Assembly (NCBI RefSeq): GCF_014836445.1
Contig: NZ_JACSQV010000002.1
Span: 73,927-137,926, forward strand
Direction: 5' to 3'
From: Cellulomonas avistercoris
GTDB lineage: Bacteria > Actinomycetota > Actinomycetes > Actinomycetales > Cellulomonadaceae
Length of the DNA stretch: 64,000 nt
The position numbers and the translations under genes were made by a program. Under the pieces are notes generated by a model. It did not search any database, had not been told where the DNA came from, and was given only the letters and a program-made list of their open reading frames with translations. Every line of letters starts with the position of its first letter. The stretch's first letter is position 1. Positions 25,938 through 34,570 of the stretch are shown piece after piece.

Positions 25938-27782
25938 TCAGCCGCACGTGAAGGTGACGGCGCCGGGGGACGTCAGCGTGGGGGTGCTCCACAGCGTCAC
26001 GGCACCGTCGTCGAGCGGCACGGTGACCACGACCTCCTGCGTCTGCCCGGGTGCGAGGCGTGAGGCGACCTGCTGAACGGTACGTCCGGCGACGGTGGTC
26101 ACCAGGCCGGTGACCGGCTCGCCGTCCCGCGTCGTGACCAGCGGCGGCGCCCCCCGGGCGGACCACACCGAGACGGTGGTGAGCAGCGTGCCGAGCGGCA
26201 CGTCGGGGCCCGGGACGCCGGTGACGAACACGCCCCAGGCCTCGACGCCGGCGGGCGGGCGGAAGTCGAGACCCAGCACGACGTCGACGCTCGGCGCGGG
26301 CCCGGTGCAGGTCGCGTCCCGGAAGGTGACGGACGTCGAGAGGTACGCGCCGAGCTTGCCCTGCGTCGCGTCGTCGAGGAACAGCCCCGGCTGACCGGCG
26401 AAGAGGTCGGACGAGGTGAAGGCGCCGCCGGCGACGGTCGCGCCCAGCCGCTCCTGCTCCTCGGGGTGCGCCGACCAGATGCGCACGCGCCGCTCGTCGA
26501 CCGCGCGCCGCCCGGCGAGCAGCAGCTCCTGCGGGTCCCCCGCACCGGCGCCGACGGCGGCGACGAGGCTCTCGGCGACCTCGCCGAAGTACGCGTCCGC
26601 GACCGCCGGGTCGGTGTACCGCTGGTAGGAGTCGCGCAGCAGCGCGTCGACGAGGCCGTCGGCGTCGAGGACGCCGCCGCCCGGGTCGGGGCCCCCGCCC
26701 GTCGCCCCGACGAGCCCGGCCACCGCGACCGGGTCGGTCGCGACCACGCCGTCGACCGTGCCGCCGACGGAGTGCGCCCACCGCGCCGCGACCAGCTCGG
26801 CCGTGCGCGGGAAGTCGGGCGTGAGCACGGAGTTCTGGATCCACCTGCCCAGGCGCACGCCCCAGGTGTCGAGCTCCTCGGACGTCAGCGGCAGGACGGG
26901 GTCGGGCAGCGCCCACAGGTCGAGGGTGGAGCGGCGGTCGACGATGGTCACCGCGCCGTCGTCGGCGCGCACGGCGACCACCGTGCCGACGATGCCCCCG
27001 GCAGCGCGCAGCTCGGCGGTGTTGAGCGCGAGGACGAGGTAGGTGCGCGGGCCGTCGGCGCCGAGCATGCCGGGCAGGACGCCGGCGACGTCCCCGGCGG
27101 GCCCGAGGCTGCCGTCGATGCGTGCGAGCGCGTCCTGCACCTGGCGCACGGGGCCGGCCAGGGGCCCGACGAGCGCGTCGGGGTCGAGCGCGGCGACGGC
27201 GGCGTGCGCCGCCGACGCGGTGGTGGCGGCGGTCGAGACGCGCGCCGCGACGTCGCGCAGCGCGTCGACGTCGAACCGGCCGTCGGGCAGGCGCAGGCCG
27301 CCGTCGACGAGGGCGCGCAGGTCGGTGACGGCGGGCAGCGCGTCGGTGACGACGTCGTCGAGCGACGTCGAGACGACGCGCACGGCCTCGAGCTGGTCAC
27401 CGGCCCACGGCAGCGCCTCGGCCGCGCGCCACACGGGGTCGGACGACGCCGCGGCGGCACGCCCGGTGGCGGCCCGCAGCTCGGGGAGCGCGTCGGTGAC
27501 GGTGCCGACGGAGGACGCGTCGAGCTCGACGTCCCCCAGCAGCGCGCGGGCGTCCTGCAGCGCGGACGCCGCCTGCCAGGCGCGGAAGGCCACCCAGCCG
27601 GCCGCGAGCAGGACGAGGACCAGCACGACCACGGCGACCCGGCTCACCAGGTGGCGACGGCCCGTCGCGGCCGCGCCGGGGTCGACGGGGCCGGGCTCGG
27701 CGCCATCGGGCGCGACCCGCGACCCGTCGTCCGCGTCGTCCCCGTCGTCCAGCTCGATCGTCGCCCCCGTCGCCCCCGTCAC
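25938..27782 (-). CDS. DUF4012 domain membrane protein (copy A)
   Basis: A 614-residue protein. It has an acidic cytoplasmic N-terminus (1-45), one membrane helix (about 48-68, VAVVVLVLVLLAAGWVAF) and a large extracellular part with the DUF4012 core: GPRTYLVLALNTAELRAAGG near 245-265, LTPDFPRTAELV near 320, and VDGVVATDP. It ends in a beta-rich region. The function of DUF4012 is unknown; in actinobacteria it is often found near envelope-polysaccharide genes. The GTG at 27782 has no clear ribosome binding site. It is paralogous to the gene at 48412-50391, and both are followed by a small sorting-signal protein. Confidence 0.88.
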   Translation of the reverse strand: MTGATGATIELDDGDDADDGSRVAPDGAEPGPVDPGAAATGRRHLVSRVAVVVLVLVLLAAGWVAFRAWQAASALQDARALLGDVELDASSVGTVTDALPELRAATGRAAAASSDPVWRAAEALPWAGDQLEAVRVVSTSLDDVVTDALPAVTDLRALVDGGLRLPDGRFDVDALRDVAARVSTAATTASAAHAAVAALDPDALVGPLAGPVRQVQDALARIDGSLGPAGDVAGVLPGMLGADGPRTYLVLALNTAELRAAGGIVGTVVAVRADDGAVTIVDRRSTLDLWALPDPVLPLTSEELDTWGVRLGRWIQNSVLTPDFPRTAELVAARWAHSVGGTVDGVVATDPVAVAGLVGATGGGPDPGGGVLDADGLVDALLRDSYQRYTDPAVADAYFGEVAESLVAAVGAGAGDPQELLLAGRRAVDERRVRIWSAHPEEQERLGATVAGGAFTSSDLFAGQPGLFLDDATQGKLGAYLSTSVTFRDATCTGPAPSVDVVLGLDFRPPAGVEAWGVFVTGVPGPDVPLGTLLTTVSVWSARGAPPLVTTRDGEPVTGLVTTVAGRTVQQVASRLAPGQTQEVVVTVPLDDGAVTLWSTPTLTSPGAVTFTCG

Positions 27783-27851
27783 GGGGACGATCGTGGCACA
27801 CCGGACGTACCGGACATCGCGCCGTCCCGGGCTTTCACCCTCGCAGCCGCG

Positions 27852-27903
27852 CGCCTGACCCGTTCCCCGGGGCTCGCGCGCCGTGGGCGAGCGCGGTCAG
27901 GCG
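27852..27903 (-). terminator. Nested stem-loop after MFS gene
   Basis: An outer 9-bp stem (CGCCTGACC with GGTCAGGCG) contains an inner GCTCGC/GCGAGC hairpin. The outer right arm covers the MFS stop codon. The remainder of the 114-bp gap belongs to the DUF4012 leader. Confidence 0.5.
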
Positions 27904-29279
27904 GCGTGCTGGGCGTCGGCCGCGTCCTGGGCCCGGACGCGCGCCGGGGCGTCGGCCGCGCGCCGCTCCCCCGCCGCCGTGGGCTCGAGCAGGCCGTCGG
28001 CGTCGGGCGCGGGCGTGCGGTCCTCGGGGTACGTGACCTCGACGTGGGGGCGCGACGTGACGCTGTAGCGCACGCGCACGTCCCAGTGCCGGCGGGCCCA
28101 CCAGGCCGCGCCGACCGAGACGAGCAGCGCGCTGATCGACCCGACCCCGATGGACCAGCGGGCACCGAACGTCTCACCGATCCACCCGACGATGGGCGAG
28201 CCCACGGGCGTCGCACCGAGGAACACCATCATGTAGAGGGACATGACCCGCCCGCGCATCTTGGGGTCGGTGGTCATCTGGATGCTGGTGTTGGCGGCGG
28301 TCATCATCGTCAGCGACGCGAAGCCGACGGGGATGCAGGCGACGGCGAACGACGTGTAGGTCGGCATGAGCGCCATGACGCCGGTCGTGATGCCGAACGC
28401 GAAGGCCGAGCCGATGACGAGGCGCACGCGCGGCTGCTCCCGGCGGGCCGCGAGCAGGGCGCCCGTCAGCGACCCGATCGCCAGGATCGAGCCGAGGATG
28501 CCGTACTCCTGCGCGCCGCGGCCGAACTCGGTGCGGGCCATGAGCGCGCTCGTGAGCTGGAAGTTCAGGCCGAACGTCGACACGACGCCGACGACGACCA
28601 TGATGACGATGATGTCGGAGCGGTTGCGCACGTAGGCGATGCCCTCGCGGATCTGGCCCTTGGCGCGCGACGCGTGCGGCATCGGGTAGAGCTCGCTGCG
28701 GCGCATGACGAGGAGCGACACGATGGTCGCGGCGAACGTCGCGGCGTTGATGAGGAACACCCAGCCGCTGCCGACGGCGGCGATGAGCAGACCGGCCAGG
28801 CCGGGGCCGATGAGCCGTGCGGCGTTGAACGAGGCGCTGTTGAGCCCGACGGCGTTGGACAGGCGCCCGGACGGGACCAGCTCGGCGACGAAGGTCTGGC
28901 GGACCGGCCCGTCGATGGCCGTGACCATGCCGAGCAGGCCGGCGAACCCGTACACGTGCCAGAGCTGGGCGTGGCCCGACAGGACCAGCAGGCCGAGGCC
29001 GGCCGCGAGCACGCCCTGCCCCACCTGCGTGGCGATGAGCAGCTTGCGGCGGTCGAAGCGGTCGGCGAGCAGCCCGGCCCACGCGGAGAGGAACAGGGTG
29101 GGCGCGAACTGCAGGGCCGTGGTGATGCCGACGGCGACGCCGGACTCGTCCGAGAGCTCGGTGAGGACCAGCCAGTCCTGCGCGACGCGCTGCATCCACG
29201 TGCCGACGTTGGCGACGAGCGCGCCGGCGAACCACAGGCGGTAGTTGCGGAAGGAGAGGGACGAGAAGGTGGCACTCAC
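27897..29279 (-). CDS. MFS transporter (enterobactin-exporter-like)
   Basis: A 460-residue major facilitator with 12 hydrophobic segments. It starts FSSLSFRNYRLWFAGALVAN, typical of the MFS_3/EntS-like group. LADRFDRRKLL is the loop 2-3 signature, and RGRVMSLYMMVFLGATPVGS is the matching loop in the second half. A charged 60-residue cytoplasmic tail follows the last helix. It probably exports a drug or metabolite. The GTG start overlaps the marR stop by 4 bases (GTGA), so it is translationally coupled to its likely repressor. Confidence 0.9.
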   Translation of the reverse strand: MSATFSSLSFRNYRLWFAGALVANVGTWMQRVAQDWLVLTELSDESGVAVGITTALQFAPTLFLSAWAGLLADRFDRRKLLIATQVGQGVLAAGLGLLVLSGHAQLWHVYGFAGLLGMVTAIDGPVRQTFVAELVPSGRLSNAVGLNSASFNAARLIGPGLAGLLIAAVGSGWVFLINAATFAATIVSLLVMRRSELYPMPHASRAKGQIREGIAYVRNRSDIIVIMVVVGVVSTFGLNFQLTSALMARTEFGRGAQEYGILGSILAIGSLTGALLAARREQPRVRLVIGSAFAFGITTGVMALMPTYTSFAVACIPVGFASLTMMTAANTSIQMTTDPKMRGRVMSLYMMVFLGATPVGSPIVGWIGETFGARWSIGVGSISALLVSVGAAWWARRHWDVRVRYSVTSRPHVEVTYPEDRTPAPDADGLLEPTAAGERRAADAPARVRAQDAADAQHAA

Positions 29280-29749
29280 GACGAGGTGATCCTCCGGAGG
29301 ATCTCGGCAGCCTGGACGAGGACGGCGCGGTCGGCGGCGTCGAGGCCTGCGAGGCGGGCGGACAGCCAGGCGTCGCGACGGCGACGGGTCTCGACGACCT
29401 CCGCGTGGCCCTCCTCGGTGAGGGTGACGACGACCTGACGACCGTCGGTGGGGTGCTCGGTCTTGCTCACGAGGCCGCGGTCGGCGAGGCAGCCGACCGT
29501 GCGGGTCATCGCCGGGGCGGCGATGCGCTCGTGCTCGGCGAGACGGCCGGGGCTGGTCGGTCCCTCGCGCAGCAGGATCGCCAGCACGTTGAACTGGGGG
29601 TCCGACAGGCCCGCCTCGCCGCGCTCGGCCTTGATGCGACGTGTGGCCCGGCCCAGCGTCACGCGCAGCTCGGCCGCGAGGGCGAGATCCGGTGAGACGG
29701 CGCCCCCGATGACCGGGGCGTCGGCGGGGGGCTGGGCTAGGGTGGACAC
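29276..29749 (-). CDS. MarR family transcriptional regulator
   Basis: A 157-residue winged-helix protein with the MarR core: SDPQFNVLAILLREGPTSPG, RLAEHERIAAPAMTRTVGCL (recognition helix) and DRGLVSKTEHPTDGRQVVVT (wing with the DxR motif). MarR proteins usually repress an adjacent exporter and release DNA on binding a phenolic or antibiotic ligand. The MFS gene overlaps it by 4 bases. The GTG at 29749 has AAGGA just upstream. The 130-bp divergent region carries a 12-bp palindrome, GGTGATATCACC. Confidence 0.92.
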   Translation of the reverse strand: MSTLAQPPADAPVIGGAVSPDLALAAELRVTLGRATRRIKAERGEAGLSDPQFNVLAILLREGPTSPGRLAEHERIAAPAMTRTVGCLADRGLVSKTEHPTDGRQVVVTLTEEGHAEVVETRRRRDAWLSARLAGLDAADRAVLVQAAEILRRITSS

Positions 29750-29772
29750 AAGTCCTTACCTTACGTCATTAC

Positions 29773-29858
29773 CCAGAGTCATGACCTGTGATCCGGGCCA
29801 CGGAGGTGATATCACCCGTCGCGCCTTGCACGTGACAGCGTCATACGCCAGAGTCATG
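29773..29858. promoter_or_regulatory. Palindrome and direct repeats between marR and the GGDEF/EAL-like gene
   Basis: The perfect palindrome GGTGATATCACC (29805-29816) sits midway in the divergent region. The 11-mer CCAGAGTCATG occurs twice, at 29773-29783 and 29848-29858. The palindrome has the size and AT-containing centre of a MarR operator and could control both directions. This is inference from position only. Confidence 0.5.
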
Positions 29859-29879
29859 GCCCCGGGGGGGAGAGCGCAC

Positions 29880-31178
29880 ATGCACGGACCGAGCTGGGGC
29901 ATCGCCAACGACGCCCTCGTGGTCGAGGGCCTCATGGCATCGACCATCGATCCCGTGACGAGCCGTGCGACCGCCGTCTCCCTGCACGCCGACTGCCCGC
30001 GCATGCGCGCGGAGGACGCCGTCCTCACGGTCGTCACGATGGCGTACGACACCGCCACGACGCACGGTCTCCCCGGGCGCGCACGCGGCCTCGACGTCGC
30101 CGAGCGCGTGCTCTGCCGCGACCTCGAGCGGTGGGCCGACCCGCCGGGCACGGTCGTCGCGATCGGCGAGGCCGCCGTCGCCTACCTCGCCATGACCACG
30201 GCCGAGGAGGCGCAGGTCATCCGCAGCCGCCTGCCCGAGCTGCGGGTGCAGGTGGCGCGCGACGCCGGCGCCGTGCCGTGCGTGTCCGCCGCCCAGGGGC
30301 CCTCGCGCCACTCGTCCGACGTCGTCGCCCGGGCGATCGAGCGGCTCGTGCTGCCCGGCGGCGTCCTGCCCGACCAGGACCACTGGGCGTCCGGCACCGC
30401 CCGGATGCGCCCGCTGTGGGACGCCACGACCGGCCGACGGTTCGGCACCCAGGTGCGCCTGCAGGCCGAGAGCCTCGACGACGCCGAGGCGGAGCGGGCC
30501 GAGGCCCTCATGGCCCTCACGCGCTCGCCGCGCTGCGTGGACGCGGCCGTCGCGGCCCACGAGGCGCTCCCGCAGATCCTCGCCGCCCGTACCGACGACT
30601 CCCCCCTCCTGTGGGACGCGTCCGCCGTGCTGTCCGGCACCGGGCCAGCGCGGGAGGTGCTCGCGGAGATCCTCGCCGAGCGGAGCCCTCCCGGCGTGTG
30701 GATCGGCGTCGCGGCGTGGCTCGCCGCGCTCGACGAGGTGCAGCAGGCGCTGCGCGTCCTGCGCACCCGCGGGCACCGGATCGTGCTCACCCGCTACGGC
30801 TCGGGCCGCGAGCCGCTCGCCGCGTTCGACGAGCTGCCGATCGACGCCATCCTGCTCGATCCTCACCTCGAGGCCGGTGCGCGGATCGCCGCCGAGGACA
30901 GCGCCGTCCTCCTGACCACGATCGAGCACGCCGCCCACAACGAGGTCACGGTCCTGTCGACGTCGAGCGCCACGGCCCGGCAGCTCCGCACCCCGGGTCC
31001 GGTGCTGCGCCCACGCACCGCCGCACCGGACGGCCAGATGCTCGAGCGGGCGCGCCTGGTGGGCCTCACGCTGCGGCAGACCGCGGTCCTCGTCAACGCG
31101 ATCCAGGGCCAGGGCCCGATGGCGGCGCGGTGGGACCGGTACGACGTCGCGACGCACTGGGCACGGACGTCGTGGTGA
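29880..31178 (+). CDS. Degenerate EAL (and probably GGDEF)-like protein
   Basis: A 432-residue cytoplasmic protein. The C-terminal half fits an EAL phosphodiesterase fold: ALDEVQQALRVLRTRGHRIV then LTRYGSGREPLAAFDELPID and AILLDPHLEAG. The catalytic residues are replaced: the DDFG-type motif reads TRYG, the KID lysine is Leu, and no E-x-L is seen. The N-terminal half (LHADCPRMRAEDAVLTVVTM ... GLDVAERVLCRDLERWADPPG ... VAIGEAAVAYLA) looks like a GGDEF domain with its signature lost. It is probably an inactive c-di-GMP sensor or a partner protein. The ATG at 29880 follows a run of G plus AG. The CAP gene overlaps its stop by 4 bases. Confidence 0.68.
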   Translation: MHGPSWGIANDALVVEGLMASTIDPVTSRATAVSLHADCPRMRAEDAVLTVVTMAYDTATTHGLPGRARGLDVAERVLCRDLERWADPPGTVVAIGEAAVAYLAMTTAEEAQVIRSRLPELRVQVARDAGAVPCVSAAQGPSRHSSDVVARAIERLVLPGGVLPDQDHWASGTARMRPLWDATTGRRFGTQVRLQAESLDDAEAERAEALMALTRSPRCVDAAVAAHEALPQILAARTDDSPLLWDASAVLSGTGPAREVLAEILAERSPPGVWIGVAAWLAALDEVQQALRVLRTRGHRIVLTRYGSGREPLAAFDELPIDAILLDPHLEAGARIAAEDSAVLLTTIEHAAHNEVTVLSTSSATARQLRTPGPVLRPRTAAPDGQMLERARLVGLTLRQTAVLVNAIQGQGPMAARWDRYDVATHWARTSW

Positions 31179-31738
31179 CCGCGCACGAGCTGGACGCGCC
31201 GGCACCGGACGCGTCCGCCCGGCGTCGGCGCCGCAGCGACGTCGCCGCGGTCGTCCTGCTCGTGGCCGGCGCGGCGCTCGCGATCGCGGCCGTCGTGCTC
31301 GGCACGCGGACGGGCGGCCCGACGGACGCGACGGACGCGACGACGACGACCACGTGGGCGGCCGGCGAGGTGGACCTCGAGAGCTACGCGGCCGACCTGC
31401 TCGCCGAGTCGAACGCCGCGCACGTCGCCGCCGGGCTGCCGGCCTGGGAAACCGCGGACTGCGCGCAGCCGTCCGCGGCCGAGCGCGCGCAGGCGCTCGT
31501 CGGCGCCGACCTCGAGCACGCGGCCCTCGACCCGGTGCTCGCGGCCTGCGCGCCGCTGTCGACCGCGGGCGAGAACCTCTCGCGCGCCGCGGCACCCGCC
31601 GCGGACGTCGTCGAGGCCTGGATGGGGTCCGCCGGGCACCGGGCCAACCTGGAGGACCCCACGTTCACGCAGGCCGCCGCCGCGTGCACGTGGGACGGCG
31701 AGCAGGCGCTGTGCTCGCTGCTGCTCGTCGGCCCGTAG
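31175..31738 (+). CDS. Membrane-anchored CAP-domain protein
   Basis: A 187-residue protein with a basic N-terminus, one membrane helix (about 22-44, AAVVLLVAGAALAIAAVVLG) and an extracellular CAP domain (LLAESNAAHVAAGLP ... AGENLSRAAAPAADVVEAWM ... GSAGHRANLEDPTFTQAAAA). GENL and GHRANL are the family signatures. Four Cys could form two disulfides. The GTG start overlaps the stop of the degenerate EAL gene (GTGA), so the two are coupled. It ends 12 bp from convergent ugd. Its role outside the cell is unknown. Confidence 0.85.
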   Translation: MTAHELDAPAPDASARRRRRSDVAAVVLLVAGAALAIAAVVLGTRTGGPTDATDATTTTTWAAGEVDLESYAADLLAESNAAHVAAGLPAWETADCAQPSAAERAQALVGADLEHAALDPVLAACAPLSTAGENLSRAAAPAADVVEAWMGSAGHRANLEDPTFTQAAAACTWDGEQALCSLLLVGP

Positions 31739-31750
31739 CCGCCGCGCAGG

Positions 31751-33076
31751 TCAGGGGCGCCCGAGCGCCCGGTACGTCCAGCCGGCCGCGCGCCACGCCT
31801 TGGGGTCCAGGACGTTGCGACCGTCGACGATCGCGCGGTGCGCGACGACCTCCCCGAGCTCGTCGGGGACGAGGTCGCGGTACTCGTCCCACTCCGTGGC
31901 GAGCACGACGACGTCGGCGTCCTGCGCGGCCTCGAGCGCGCTGGCCGCGTACTTGAGGTCGGGCCACTTGACCCGCGCGTTCTCGACGGCCTGGGGGTCG
32001 GTCACCGTGACGTGCGCACCCTGGAGCTGCATCTGCGCGGCCACGGACAGCGCCGGCGAGTCCCGGATGTCGTCGCTGTTGGGCTTGAACGCCGCACCGA
32101 GCACGGCGACGCGCTTGCCGACGATCGAACCGGCGCTGACCTCGCGCGCGAGGTCGACCATGCGGACGCGGCGGCGCATGTTGATCGCGTCGACCTCCCG
32201 CAGGAACGACAGCGCCTGGTCGACGCCCAGCTCCCCCGCGCGCGCCATGAACGCGCGGATGTCCTTGGGCAGGCAGCCGCCGCCGAAGCCGAGGCCGGCG
32301 TTGAGGAACCGGCGGCCGATGCGCGCGTCGTAGCCGATGGCGTCGGCCAGGCTCGTGACGTCGGCGCCCGTGGCCTCGCACAGCTCGGCCATGGCGTTGA
32401 TGAAGGAGATCTTGGTGGCGAGGAACGAGTTGGCGGCGACCTTGACGAGCTGCGAGGTCGCGTAGTCGGTGACGACGAGCGGCGTGCCCTCCCCCAGCGG
32501 CGTCGCGTAGACCTCGTCGAGCAGGGCGCGGGCCGCGTCGCCCTCGGGCGTCGGGACGCCCTCGTCGTCGGTCGGCAGGCCGTAGACGAGCCGGTCGGGG
32601 TGCAGGGTGTCCTGGACCGCGAAGCCCTCGCGCAGGAACTCCGGGTTCCAGACGAGCACGGCGCCGGAGCCGGTGAGGCGTGCGGCCAGGTCCTCGGCCG
32701 TCCCGACGGGGACGGTGGACTTGCCGGCCACGACGTCGCCCGGGGCGAGGTGCGGACGCAGCGCCTCGAAGGCCGACTCGACGTAGCTGAGGTCGGCGCG
32801 GAACTCGCCGTGCTTCTGCGGCGTCCCGACGCACAGGAAGTGCACCTGCGCACCGGCGGCCTGCGCCATGTCGGTGGTGAACGTCAGGCGGCCCGTGCCG
32901 GAGACCTCGGCGAGCAGCTCGGGCAGACCGGGCTCGTAGAAGGGGGCCGTGCTCGCCGCGAGGCGGGCGACCTTGCCCGCGTCGACGTCGATCCCCACCA
33001 CGTCGTGGCCGAGGGACGCCATGCTGGCTGCATGCACCGCCCCGAGGTACCCGCAACCGATGACCGAGATACGCAC
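31751..33076 (-). CDS. ugd: UDP-glucose 6-dehydrogenase
   Basis: A 441-residue enzyme oxidising UDP-glucose to UDP-glucuronate with two NAD+. It has the Rossmann start MRISVIGCGYLGAVHAASMA, the catalytic Cys268 in GFGGGCLPKD, Lys212 in SQLVKVAANSFLATKISFIN, and the C-terminal UDP-binding domain (AAFKPNSDDIRDSPAL). UDP-glucuronate is a common acidic precursor for capsule and exopolysaccharide, matching the cluster that follows. The ATG is followed directly by the normal family start. It lies back to back with vanZ. Confidence 0.95.
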   Translation of the reverse strand: MRISVIGCGYLGAVHAASMASLGHDVVGIDVDAGKVARLAASTAPFYEPGLPELLAEVSGTGRLTFTTDMAQAAGAQVHFLCVGTPQKHGEFRADLSYVESAFEALRPHLAPGDVVAGKSTVPVGTAEDLAARLTGSGAVLVWNPEFLREGFAVQDTLHPDRLVYGLPTDDEGVPTPEGDAARALLDEVYATPLGEGTPLVVTDYATSQLVKVAANSFLATKISFINAMAELCEATGADVTSLADAIGYDARIGRRFLNAGLGFGGGCLPKDIRAFMARAGELGVDQALSFLREVDAINMRRRVRMVDLAREVSAGSIVGKRVAVLGAAFKPNSDDIRDSPALSVAAQMQLQGAHVTVTDPQAVENARVKWPDLKYAASALEAAQDADVVVLATEWDEYRDLVPDELGEVVAHRAIVDGRNVLDPKAWRAAGWTYRALGRP

Positions 33077-33139
33077 GTGAACTCCCCCGCAGCAGGACGA
33101 CGTTTCGCGAAGCGTACCGGTGGCGCGACGCCTCCCAGG

Positions 33140-33574
33140 GTGACCCCGGTCACAGGACGCGCGCGCACGTGGCTGCGGGTGGCGCTGGCGGTCTACCTCG
33201 TGGCCGTGGGGCTGGTGACGCTGCGCCCGGCACCGCAGGACGACGCGACGCTGGGCCTGGCGCGCGACTTCATCGCGTGGCTCGAGGCGACGGGCCTGCC
33301 GGTGACGTTCGAGGGGATCGAGGCGGCCGCGAACGTCGTGATGTTCGTGCCGTTCGGTGTGCTCGTAGGTCTGCTGCTGCGCCGGCCCTGGTGGGTCGTG
33401 GTGCTGCTGGGTGCGGCGACGTCGGGCCTCATCGAGACGGTGCAGCGGTGGCTGCCGACGCGCTACCCGACGCTGCAGGACGTCGTGATGAACACGCTGG
33501 GGGCGGCGGTGGGGGTGCTGGTGCTCATGGTGGTGGCACGCGTGCGCACCCGGCGCGCGCGCACGACCGGGTGA
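33140..33574 (+). CDS. VanZ-like membrane protein
   Basis: A 144-residue membrane protein of the VanZ family. It has four helices: about 10-27, a middle helix after the loop (ANVVMFVPFGVLVGLLL), WWVVVLLGAATSGLIETVQ, and MNTLGAAVGVLVLMVVA. The conserved N-x-x-x-F-x-P-x-G and E-x-x-Q...R..T-x-x-D-x-x-x-N-T-x-G signature is clear (ETVQRW, then TLQDVVMNTLGAAVG). VanZ confers slight teicoplanin resistance in enterococci; the general function is unknown. The GTG at 33140 was chosen for position; GTG at 33077 would give a longer form. Ends 12 bp from convergent fcl. Confidence 0.88.
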   Translation: MTPVTGRARTWLRVALAVYLVAVGLVTLRPAPQDDATLGLARDFIAWLEATGLPVTFEGIEAAANVVMFVPFGVLVGLLLRRPWWVVVLLGAATSGLIETVQRWLPTRYPTLQDVVMNTLGAAVGVLVLMVVARVRTRRARTTG

Positions 33575-33586
33575 GGAGACGGTGCT

Positions 33587-34570
33587 CTACGTCCGCAGCG
33601 CCCCGACGTTCTCGCGGTACCACTCGACCGTCGAGCGCAGCCCGTCCTCGAGCGAGATGGACGCGCGCCACCCGGCGTCGGCCAGGCGGCTGACGTCGAG
33701 GAGCTTCTGCGGGGTGCCGTCGGGCTTCGACGTGTCCCACTGCGTCTCGCCCTCGTAGCCGACGACGCGCGCGACCGTCTCGGCGAGCTCGCGGATCGTC
33801 ACGTCCGTGCCGGTGCCGACGTTCACCTGCGACGGGCCGTCGTAGTGCTCGAGCAGGTGCAGGCACGCGGCGGCCATGTCGTCGACGTGGAGCAGCTCGC
33901 GCCGCGGGGTGCCGGTCCCCCAGTTCGTCACGCTCGGCGCTCCGGCAGTCCGTGCCTCGTCGTACCGGCGGATCAGCGCGGGCAGCACGTGCGACCCGGT
34001 GGGCGAGAAGTTGTCGCCCGGGCCGTAGAGGTTCGTGGGCATCGCCGAGATCCAGGGCAGCCCGTACTGCCGCCGGACCGCCTGGATCTGCATGATGCCC
34101 GCGATCTTCGCGATCGCGTACGCGTCGTTGGTCGGCTCGAGGTGCCCCGTGAGCAGGCTGTCCTCGACGATCGGCTGCGGCGCGAGGCGCGGGTAGATGC
34201 ACGACGAGCCGAGGAACAGCACCCGCTCGGTGCGGGCCTCGAGTGCGGCGTCCAGCACGTTCAGCTGGATCTGCAGGTTCTCGGACAGGAAGTCCACGGG
34301 GTAGGTGTTGTTCGCGACGATCCCGCCGACCTTCGCCGCCGCCAGCACGACGTACCGCGGGCGCTGCTCGCGGAAGAAGTCGAAGACCGCAGCGCGGTCC
34401 TTGAGGTCGAGCTCGGCCGAGGTGCGCCCGATGAGGTGGCTGAAGCCTTCCTTCTCGAGCGTGCGCCACACGGCCGACCCGACGAGGCCGCGGTGCCCGG
34501 CGACGTAGAACGGCGCGGACCGGTCGAGGGCGCCGGGTACGAAGGTCTGCTCCGACGTGGGCGCGCTCAT
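33587..34570 (-). CDS. fcl: GDP-L-fucose synthase
   Basis: A 327-residue short-chain dehydrogenase/epimerase that turns GDP-4-keto-6-deoxymannose into GDP-L-fucose. The NADP-binding motif [11 protein letters not shown] is at 24-34. The Ser-Tyr-Lys set is in GSSCIYP and [10 protein letters not shown]. The characteristic AAAKVGGI and [12 protein letters not shown] blocks are also present. It overlaps gmd by 4 bases (ATGA), so the two steps are made together. A fucose- or deoxyhexose-containing surface polymer is expected. It is also known as wcaG. Confidence 0.95.
   Translation of the reverse strand: MSAPTSEQTFVPGALDRSAPFYVAGHRGLVGSAVWRTLEKEGFSHLIGRTSAELDLKDRAAVFDFFREQRPRYVVLAAAKVGGIVANNTYPVDFLSENLQIQLNVLDAALEARTERVLFLGSSCIYPRLAPQPIVEDSLLTGHLEPTNDAYAIAKIAGIMQIQAVRRQYGLPWISAMPTNLYGPGDNFSPTGSHVLPALIRRYDEARTAGAPSVTNWGTGTPRRELLHVDDMAAACLHLLEHYDGPSQVNVGTGTDVTIRELAETVARVVGYEGETQWDTSKPDGTPQKLLDVSRLADAGWRASISLEDGLRSTVEWYRENVGALRT

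Noticed and set aside
26466..29438. A 990-residue plus-strand reading frame
   Set aside because: It runs antisense to the DUF4012 and MFS genes, is Arg/Asp/Gly/Val-rich without any motif, and results from GC bias.
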